From Gymnopus androsaceus JB14 (Eukaryota > Basidiomycota > Agaricomycetes > Agaricales > Omphalotaceae), in the NCBI GenBank assembly GCA_009733575.1, contig ML769565.1:64713-128712 (forward strand): 64,000 bases of DNA, given 5' to 3'. The notes under the pieces were generated by a model. It made no database searches, had not been told where the DNA came from, and was given only the letters and a program-made list of their open reading frames with translations. Made by a program: the position numbers and the translations under genes. Within the stretch, counting starts at the first letter, position 1. Every line of letters starts with the position of its first letter. Shown piece by piece: positions 50,873 to 60,600 of the stretch.

Positions 50873-51573
50873 CATCAGCAAAACCTGGGCGATGGCCATA
50901 GAGGCCATAGCAATCTATAGGAAGCCATAGCAGGTCATAGCAGCCATAGTGCTATGAAATGCTATGGCTTCCTATGAGCTCCTATGAGCTCCTATGAGAT
51001 TACCGAGCACGCGAACTAGCTGTCAACATCTTGACAGCTGTCAGTCTCTCCCGCCAATGCTATATAGCATTGATGCATTGGCGTTATAACTTCCCCAAGT
51101 TCCCTTCCTTCCCTCCCCCAACTTCCTTTTTTTTTCCAAGTCGAAGCTCCGAGTTGCTTTAGTTTGGATGTCCTTGGTAAGTGTCACCCTTGGACTTTAT
51201 TTGATATATCTAATTAAGCATCGGTAGTGTTACCATTTGGTATTTACAGTACTATAGCTTCGTTTACACTATGTAGTTGTACTTTTTGACTCGCTATGCT
51301 TACTACAGTACCATGGCTGTCGACAATATGATATGATTTTATTATTATTTCTTTCGTCTCGCAACTAAGTGAGGGAATTGATTCCGAAAGCAGTCATACA
51401 TTCAGTTTTCAATTGAAACTGCCCTGACAGATGTCATTTGCGAGAAATCCATAGCAACTTATAGCAATCCATAGCAGTCCATAGTTCTGGACAGATGGGG
51501 ACCTTGCTATGGGTGCTATGACTGCTGGACAGAGCTGTACAGCTCTGTCCAGTATGCCCAGGTTTTGCTGATG
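50873..51573. mobile_element. CATCAG-family element with gccatagca repeats, 701 bp
   Basis: Ends CATCAGCAAAACCTGGGC and its complement GCCCAGGTTTTGCTGATG. Arms contain many ccatagca / tgctatgg units in both orientations; the centre (about 51000-51450) is unrelated single-copy-looking sequence. TT is duplicated on both flanks (50871-50872, 51574-51575). The largest clean member of the family here. Confidence 0.8.
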
Positions 51574-53031
51574 TTTGCTGGCTCTTGAATGCTCAACTTC
51601 ATTTCCAACCTCCAGGATATAGTCATCCTTCTCAAATATACTTATATATGATATCTCCCAAGCCACATGCCCTAAGAAAATTTATTGCATTGTACCAAGA
51701 CTGATGAATCCAAATGCACTTGGAAAAGCATACTTACTTCACAAAAATCCTGAATATTCCAGTTTCAGTGCATTGCAAAAGGAAATTGATGGAATGCTAG
51801 AAAACATGCATGAAAGTGTACAGTAAAAGTTCAAAGAGGAACAAATGAGAATTGCACTCTCTACAAACTTTTCTTTGCCAAAAGTGCATTACTGGTGCAT
51901 CAATGGTATGCTCATCTGGAGCTAACTGAAAAATCTAAATATTATTAAAATAATACCCTGAGGACCTCCGCCCGTGCCGTAGGCACGGGTCAAGCAAGCT
52001 TGTTCATTCTTAATCTCCGAGAGCTCCTCATGACTCCGAGCGATCCCCGACTCTCGAACGGAGTGAGAGGGAGGGCCTTGTACCGTACGATCGAACAAAT
52101 AAACGTGACTTTTAGTCCAGATCTTTACCCGATTTTACCACGGCCCTTATCGGCATAGGTCAACGTGCCGACGAAACAGTTTCTTCCCCTCTGTTAGCAT
52201 TGCAAGAGTGTTCAATGTCTGTCGGTCGAACAAGAAACAATAAGCAACATCTTTTTGAGAACCGCATCAACCGGACTTATTGTCCTAAATGAACGGACAT
52301 TGTATTATCATTCAAGATATTTTGTCCTGCCAGTGCTACGATTGCCAAAGAAAAAGTTGCCTACTTTGTTGCTAGCTTATACTGGAGCTTCTTCTGCGAG
52401 GGCTCTCGCAGTGTTTGCGTTAGCAGTGCTTCTGCTCTAATTGATCACAACACCACCATAGGTTTTGTAGGCTTCGCTAACGTGCACAACGGGTGGTTTG
52501 ACACTGTACGTACTACACCTTGGTTTGATGTTGCCCCCGGTTTTGCAGACACTTTCTTTTCAACTTCACCTCTCTGTGATGATGATGTGGGCTCGGTTGC
52601 TCATGTTTGCCATACCATTAAAACTGCTAGGTCTGTTTTCTGTGTAGCATACGTTCAGCCTTAACTAATTTTGATAACTGCAGATCTCTTGCTGAGCTTT
52701 TGCTGCAGGTTGTTATAAAGTACTGGTTTTGTGTACAAATAACTTTAATTTAATCTGCTTTTTCTACTTTGTAATTATTGTCTAAATTACGTCAATTTAG
52801 ACAGTTTTGTGTACTTGAGCGAGTCGGGGATTGTCTCGCGTAAGCGGGACGTTACTGGTGCATTCTCGTAACTGACGGAAGAAATGTATTGAAAAATTCT
52901 GTAAGCGCCCTTAGGCGCCCTAAAAAACCAAATACAAATAAAGAGGTGCCTCAAACTCGAAGGGGCACAGAATTATGCAAAACCCTGTATTAACATGGCT
53001 TTGAATTATTCACCGTACCCTACTCGTCATC
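51574..53031. other. no recognised gene
   Basis: Contains a perfect 8-bp-stem hairpin (gcccgtgccgtaggcacgggt, about 51970-51990) and short ORFs without recognisable motifs. Confidence 0.4.
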
Positions 53032-53457
53032 ATGACCATTCCACGCACACGACCCGTGGCCATTGCTCTCGGTGTTTCCGTTGCATGTCCAAATTCAGCC
53101 GCGGCAGCAGCTGGGCAGCAGAGAAGTAGTGCGCATAGGCAGGAGCAGGAGCAGGAACCGGAGTCTCATCCGAAGCCAACGTTGGGTATGACGATAGCCG
53201 ACACGATGCCGTCCTCTGCCTCGGGATCATCATCATCATCATCCGCGTCCATAACTCCTCCAAATCATAATCATGATACTGAAATTCTCCCAGAATCAGA
53301 ACCACATCCAGATCAAGATCAAGAACCGACGATCCCGGGCTTGATGCGCATACCTCTCCCCTACATCCGCATCTTCATGCCCATACCGATACGAGCCATA
53401 CTCTTCACCTCCAGCAGTTCCTCTCGTCCCCTTCTCACGCTTCCCCATCCACGTTAA
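53032..53457 (+). CDS. low-complexity open frame, 141 codons, doubtful
   Basis: Rich in Gln/Glu/Ser/Pro with runs of Ser; no domain. The opposite strand and neighbouring frames are also open because of compositional bias. Possibly part of a disordered protein, possibly not a gene. Confidence 0.2.
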   Translation: MTIPRTRPVAIALGVSVACPNSAAAAAGQQRSSAHRQEQEQEPESHPKPTLGMTIADTMPSSASGSSSSSSASITPPNHNHDTEILPESEPHPDQDQEPTIPGLMRIPLPYIRIFMPIPIRAILFTSSSSSRPLLTLPHPR

Positions 53458-53748
53458 GGCGTATTTCCGCCTCTGCCTGCGTATCGGTCTCCCCTTGGTC
53501 TGCGTATTGGCTCTCCACACCCCGCATATGGATTATTATACGTATAATCACCGCGTCTACACCTCCCATTCTCATTCTCATTTGGACTTGCATATGCATC
53601 GAACGAATGAGATGCGCTGCCTGCTGCACCTGCACTTCAAAGTCTATCAGTGAAGTCAACGAATCCGATACTGTCTCGGGATTGGGATTGAGATTCAGTT
53701 GTTCTCGTGCTTCCCCTATCCTGTGTCTCCAATTAGGTGCAATCTTCC

Positions 53749-53940
53749 TCGTACTCTTATCCCCAAACCCATACCCGAAATCACGTACTTGCCATTTGTT
53801 CCCATTCCCATTCTCCACATCAGTGTCAGCTTCAGCATTGGCGATACCATCTTGCACACTGCATAATGATGTGCAACTAGGGCTTGACCTGGTCTCTGAC
53901 TTTCGACACCGGCACCGGCAATCCACGCTACCCATTCCTG
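53749..53940. repeat. 200-bp direct duplication, copy 1
   Basis: Matches 54688-54892 through ttatccccaaacccataccc, acatcagtgtcagcttcagc, ttgcacactgcataatgatg and cacgctacccat. On the minus strand both encode a peptide containing VQDGIANAEADTDVENG and WQVRD.GYGFGDKST. Confidence 0.85.
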
Positions 53941-54687
53941 TCGATGGATTTGAATCGTCGCTGGCCTTTGGTATCTCCTCGTCACTGGCCAGGCACGCAC
54001 AGCCGGCGCCGATGTCCTTTTTGCTTGCATTCCTAATTTAAACACTGAAGCGGGTCTAATTCCTCCTTGGCCGGCTGGTCTCTCTTTTAGAGCAATACCT
54101 AATGCCTCCCCCGCCGCTTCCTCTGACTCTAGTGTCGAGGCTCCGTCCCCAGCCCCTGCAGCAGTCCCTCTTCCTCCTGCGCCCACTCCTAATGATAATG
54201 GAGCGTCCACTGAGACAGAGGTAGTGCGCTCACAGGAAGGCTTCACAATCCCACTCATTGATGGGGCCGGGTCGTCACTGTCTCAATCGAATTTTGACGG
54301 TGCAGGATCTTCTCTGTCGTACACGAACTTTTACGCGCTACATTCGTCTATGGGAGGTAATAGTAACGATGTGGAAGATTCCCCCCTAAGAAGAAGGGTA
54401 AAGAGAAGGCCTCCAAGCAGTTCCACAATGAGCTGCTGCCTGCCGTGTGGGCGACGAAAGGTCGTATGGCAGTCGAGGATGAATTCAGGAGCCTCAAAAT
54501 TGATTTCGAACACCTTCGTGATCATATGGATATGTTCGAGATCCTATCACCCGAATTGCCAGCATCCTCATCCCAGGTACATAACACTCTGATGGAGGGA
54601 CTATGCAAGCAGGTCGACAAGACCATCGCTAATGTCATCCAAATCTAAGGTCATGTTCAAAGCCACTTTGAACGTTTCCACTCCATT

Positions 54688-54892
54688 CGTACTTTTATCC
54701 CCAAACCCATACCCGAGGTCACGTACTTGCCATCTGTTCCTACTCCCATTCTCCACATCAGTGTCAGCTTCAGCATTGGCGATGCCATCTTGCACACTGC
54801 ATAATGATGTACTACAACCAGAGCTTGATCTGGTCTCTCACTTTCGACACCGACACCGACACCGACACCGACACTCCACGCTACCCATCCCC
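54688..54892. repeat. 200-bp direct duplication, copy 2
   Basis: Second copy of 53749-53940. A caccga hexamer has expanded to four or five tandem units at about 54850-54872 relative to copy 1, a small microsatellite expansion after duplication. The plus-strand frame ending just upstream at 54648 (LPAVWATKGRMAVEDEFRSL) is coding-like but unrecognised. Confidence 0.85.
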
Positions 54893-55995
54893 GTGTTCTG
54901 CATACGTGTATGCACATGTAACCGCAGGTTGAAGTTTAATGAAGACGCCGACGAGGATGAGGACGATGTAGGGAGGGAACAGGAATTCGATAGCGGTGAT
55001 ATTGGATTCAACAGGGACTGAGACTGAGCTGTACGTGGTCGTGGATGTGGACGTTGGATCGGAGTCGACATCGTGGATGTGAATAGGTATGGGTATACAT
55101 TACTCCTGCTCTTGCTCGTGCTCCTTGTCCCTGTCACCGTCCCCGTCCCTAATATTGGAGACTCGTGTAATACAGTATATTGAGAAATACAAACCTCTTA
55201 TGTAATTTCCCTTCCATGAAGACCTCAAGTCGTGCTCTGCCCTTCCTTGAAATATGTGGTTCTCGTTCTCTGGAGGTGGAATACCATTTAGAATAGTAGC
55301 GCTCGAAGACTGCAATGCGCGGGAGTTCGCGTTCAAAGCACCTTGGCGCTTGTTCGATCTCTCTCTCTTCAAACTTTCACTGTTTCCAGTCACGATTGTC
55401 AGGAATTGTATTTTGTACTACCTCAAGCTTTAATTCGGGAATTGTCAAGTTCTTTCTTTACTGAGACTCTTAATTGCCTACAAAGACAACTCAACTTGAA
55501 CTTCCATCGGACATCCAGCCTACACCAAAAAGTTAAAACAACCGCATAAGTAATTCTCTCTCGCAACCCAAAATATCTACAACCCTTTCAATCACTTCTC
55601 TCAATGGGGTTGCTGGTCAGGCCACGGCGCTGGATCCGTCGGCATAACATGACATGTTCTTTCATTTCCCATCATCATCGCTCGTTGCTCTTCTTGTTGC
55701 TCTTTTACGCTAACCTCTGTTTTTATCACTTTTACGCATGCCACTCACAGTACTCTTTCCGTTATCATCTTTATCCTGAATCTGGAGAATCTAACTTGCC
55801 AAGCTCGCCAAACAGCCTGAGAGCTCTACAAGTTTTGCCTCTTGTTTGCAGTTGGTTGATAACATGAAGCGCAGCAACTCAAGTACTCACTGTCGAGGAA
55901 TAGAATTTGCTTTCCGTATGTATAAAAATGTTGTCGAACAAGATGTATGCTATACTTCAATTCACATCCGCTGTCATTTTCTGGATTTGTTTTAG

Positions 55996-56309
55996 GATTG
56001 GTGACTATCACCGATATCTTGCTGAATACATTATCAGCGACAAATGGAAAGCACATCTCTCAAAGCTTACAAGGCTGCTTCTGATGCTACCATGACTGAA
56101 ATTTTACTTATTTGTCTCAGTCTCACATTGAACTTCTCCATCTTCTATGACAAAATCTTCAACAGCCCTGACCATGCATGCCATCTTGCCAAGCAGGCAT
56201 TCAATTATGCTATTGCTGAGTTTAACACCATCTTGGAAGAGAGCTATAAGGACTCAACTCTTGTCATGCAACCTCACTCTCTGGACCTCTGACATGCAGG
56301 ACTCCAGTG
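55996..56309 (+). pseudogene. 14-3-3 protein fragment
   Basis: Starts after an acceptor-like [17 protein letters not shown], then in other frames [66 protein letters not shown] and finally [14 protein letters not shown] followed by a donor-like GTATGT. This is the phosphopeptide-binding C-terminal helices of 14-3-3 with frameshifts near 56040 and 56265. The N-terminal half is absent. Intron-like borders suggest a DNA-level copy of one exon, not a retrocopy. Confidence 0.85.
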
Positions 56310-57642
56310 GTATGTGTTTTATAGTCTCATTGCAAGTCTTGATTTGATACCTATCACCATCTGACAAGTAGATTGTTTCATTATTTGAGTTGTATAATTC
56401 ATGTTATCAGTATGTCGCACCTACTGGGTAACTACACTGGTAGTCTTTGGAGAACTTTGTAGACAACGGTAGGATTTCTAAACTTCAAATTAAGCTCAAT
56501 GAGTTGTTTCATATCGGGGGGGTGGCACAATAGAATTATCCAAAACAACACTCTTGCACTTAAGGACTCATTCCAAAACCTGTACTTTATTGGCCCTCTC
56601 AATGCACTTCCACTGAAACTTATGATTGAGGATGACTATGAGTATGCTTAGCTAGTTCATCAAGTACTGTATAATTACAACTGTCTGTTCATGGATAAGC
56701 CAGACTGTGGCTAGATTGAAATAAGTAGAAGTATAATAAAGTATGTTGAATAGTAAAAATAATATGGCTGGGCTTTACCCCGCGCGGGTGGGCAAATAAA
56801 TTACACACGCAGAGATGAAAACTGGAGCATACAGCTGGTAAAGGTGAGGGTGGGTGGGTAAGCGAGAATTTGAAGATAATTCGATGGTGGTGAGAGTCAA
56901 AAGAACAAAGCTACTTAGTAGGCGCTGGACTGGCGCCGGTTGACTCTCAACGCCCGCGCTGGCTTATCTCGGAGTTTTGCGTGCGTTACGCTTTGATTTC
57001 GGCTACGTATGTGTTCATTCTGATGCGTGCACAATGACGACAGATCACCGACCAGGTAGCAGCTTAACGTAATGTGGGAATGGGAAAATTAGTTATAGAT
57101 CTATGAACTCGACACCTTTCATCTTTTCCCCATCACTCTTCCCTCTTCCCTCTACACGCTTCACTCTTTTTCCTGTTCTCCTGACTTCGCATTCTCTGGC
57201 AACGTGTTGAATCTTGTTTGATTTCGGAACCTTGGCTCAGGCATGTTGTGTCAATGTTGTGTATTTGCCTTGACTTAAACCCTTCATTAAACTGATCATT
57301 AGTAACTTGACTGGTAAGTCATTTCAAACAATTTGATTATCAACCATTATCATCCCATATTTATCAATGGATGTCTGCAGTTGCCCATCTTTCATCCTTT
57401 CCCAAGATGAAACCCACATCAGGTCCTTCAAGAGGTACTTTACAATTTGAATATGATGATATTCCAATCACTGGGAATAGGTGAGGCTTGTCTTCTGGTC
57501 ATGCTACTATTGGTTACAATGACCCTATTACAGTGTACAACATACTCCAGCAACAGAATCTGCTGCTGGCTCATTGTAAGGGGATACATTGCTTAAGAAT
57601 CAATCTGATAATGTTGAATTTTTCTCGAATCTCAGTTCACAA
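56310..57642. other. spacer upstream of the NLR gene
   Basis: Holds a dispersed repeat (56771-56978) and presumably the NLR promoter. A short possible leader exon reads MKPTSGPSRGTLQFEYDD at about 57408, and a further in-frame stretch up to 57642 is interrupted by a TAA near 57580. Confidence 0.4.
56771..56978. repeat. dispersed repeat, copy 2 (see 15591)
   Basis: Same ordered blocks as 15591-15853, including the gtgagagtc...gactctca hairpin around a ggcgcc core. Confidence 0.5.
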
Positions 57643-60600
57643 ATGTTTGCACATGCTTCACAGTTTGAAATCAGCAACTCTATTTTCCAAGTTGCTCATA
57701 ATATCATCAACAACAAAACTGTAAACAATGTTTGGAAGAAAGAAGTAGCTCCTTCAGGTGAGCCTTGGTTTGGAGACATATGAAACAAATAAGCTGATGA
57801 GCACCTTTGGGAATGACAGGGTATCAGGAAAAAATGTCAAACATAAACTCCCAGCCCCATCCCCCAGATTTCATTGGGAGAAAAGATAATATTTCCTTAC
57901 TGGAAAATCATTTCATCAAAGGAGAATCATCTACAGCCCAACATAAGCAAAAGATATATCTTCTATGGGGATTGGGAGGAAGTGGAAAGACCCAGACAGC
58001 CTTGGAGTTTGCCTTTCAGTTTGAAGACCAGTAGGCAAACTTTAATAGATTATGAACTCACAAATTAAAAGAAAACTGTTTTTGTTTTCACAGATTCACA
58101 AAAATATGGATCATTCATGCTGCTTCAGAAAGCCTCATCCAGGCAAGCTTCTATGATATTGCCCAACAAATCAATTGGCTATGGCCAACATGGCTGGCAG
58201 GAAAAAGATGGCTTGAAGCCAATAAAGAAGAGTGGCTGGTGATTTATGACAATGCTGATGACCCAGATCTTAATCTGGGGAAATTTCTGCCCGCTTGCAG
58301 ACATGGGAATGTGATCATTACATCAAGGAATGCAGCATTGATTCAGCTGACTATGGGTCCATCTGGATATCATAAGGAAGTAAGGGATATGGGTCATACA
58401 GATGCAGTGCAGTTGTTGTTAAGCTGTGCTGGAATGAGTCATAATGCAAACTTGGAGGAACAGGAAATGGCAGGAAAAATTGCACAAACACTCCATTGTT
58501 TTCCCCTCACACTTGTTCAAGCTGGGGCATACATTAAGCAGCAGCAATGTTTGATGGAATACCTGGAGAGTCAAAGAGCTGAGATAATGGCCATCAATAT
58601 GTCTCACAACTTTGATGACTATACTTTATCAATGTACTCTACTTGGAACTTGAGCTGGAAGAAGCTCAGCAATCCAGCACAAGAGTTTTTGAGAATATGC
58701 TCTCATATGCATTTTGAAAATATTCCCAGAGAGGTGTTCCAGAAAGCAGTACAGAACATAAATAAAGTAAGTCTGGAGCATCCAGGACCTTTGATTGATC
58801 AAGTCATTGTTATTCTGGAAAGACTTTTCACAAGTCCAAGCCATTGGAATGATACAGAAATGGATGGTATCATATCTGAGCTAGAAAGGTTCTCTCTGAT
58901 TAATGTTTTGAAACATGGCAAGCTTTACAACATCCATCCTCTGGTACATCATTGGGTGTTTGATGAAATGAAGAACCAAGCAGATCTAATAACAGGATTT
59001 CTTGCAGTATCAATGCAAACAATCAGCAAAGATGAAATGCCATTTGTACTCCAAGTACAAGAACATTGCAAATTTGTTAAACCTTTAGATTTTCATGAGG
59101 TGTTTATCTTGGAAGCATTCAGAAAGTTATGGTCTCTGAGTGGACATCATGTGAGGGAACTGGAGCTGGCGCAGGCCTTGGTCAAAATTTCAGAGGCAAA
59201 TCTTGGCAAGAATCATCCAGAAACACTCAACTATACTGAGAAGCTGGGAGTTGTGTATAGACTGCTGGGAAGATATAATGATGCACTTGTGCTGGAGACA
59301 CCTTTGCTCAAATTATCAGAGGAGGTACTGGGCAAAGAACATCCTGATACTCTCACCCGAATCCAGAATCTGGCAATGATATATATAAATCTAGGGAGAT
59401 ACAATGATGCACTTGAGCTAGAAGAACCTTTGCTCAAATTATCAGAGATGGTCCTAGGCAAAGAACATCCCAATACTCTTACTGGAATACAGAATCTGGC
59501 AATGACATATATAAATCTAGGGAGATACAATGATGCACTTGAGCTGGAAGAACCTTTGCTCAAACTATCAGAACAGGTCCTGGGCAAAGAACATCCTGAT
59601 ACTCTCACCCAAATCCAGAATCTGGCAATTACATATACAGATCTAGGGAGATACAATGATGCACTTGAGCTGGAAGAACCTTTGCTCAAACTATCAGAAC
59701 AGGTCCTGGGCAAAGAACATCCTGATACTCTCACCCGAATCCAGAATCTGGCAATTACATATACAGATCTAGGGAGATACAATGATGCACTTGAGCTGGA
59801 AGAACCTTTGCTCAAACTATCAGAACAGGTCCTGGGCAAAGAACATCCTGATACTCTCACCCGAATCCAGAATCTGGCAATGATATATATAAATCTAGGG
59901 AGATACAATGATGCACTTGAGCTGGAAGAACCTTTGCTCAAATTAACAGAGATGGTCCTGGGCAAAGAACATCCCAATACTCTTACTGGAATACAGAATC
60001 TGGCAATGACATATATATATCTAGGGAGATACAATGATGCACTTGATCTGGAAGAACCTTTGCTCAAATTATCAGAGATGGTCCTGGGCAAAGAACATCC
60101 TCATACTCTCACCCGAATCCAGAATCTGGCAATGGTATATACAGATCTAGGGAGATACAATGATGCACTTGATCTGGAAGAACATTTGCTCAAATTATCA
60201 GAACAGGTCCTGGGCAAAGAACATCCCTCTACTCTTGGTCGAATCCAGAATCTGGCAGTTACATATAAGAATCTGGGGCAATACAATGATGCACTTGAGC
60301 TGGAAGAACATTTGCTCAAATTATCAGAACAGGTCTTAGGCAAAGAACATCCCAATACTCTCAGTCGAATCCTGAATCTGGCAATTACATATACAGATCT
60401 AGGGAGATACAATGATGCACTGGATCTGGAAGAACCTTTGCTCAAACTATCAGAACAGGTCCTGGGCAAAGAACATCCCAATACTCTTGCTCAAATCCAG
60501 AATCTGGCAATGACATATAAAAATCTAGGGAAATACAATAATGCACTGGATCTGGAGGAACCTTTACTCAAAATATCAGAACAGGTCCTGGGCAAAGAAC

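Noticed and set aside
53032..55393. Many overlapping ORFs in the 53-55 kb low-complexity region
   Set aside because: No domains and open on both strands; only the duplication and one doubtful frame were listed.
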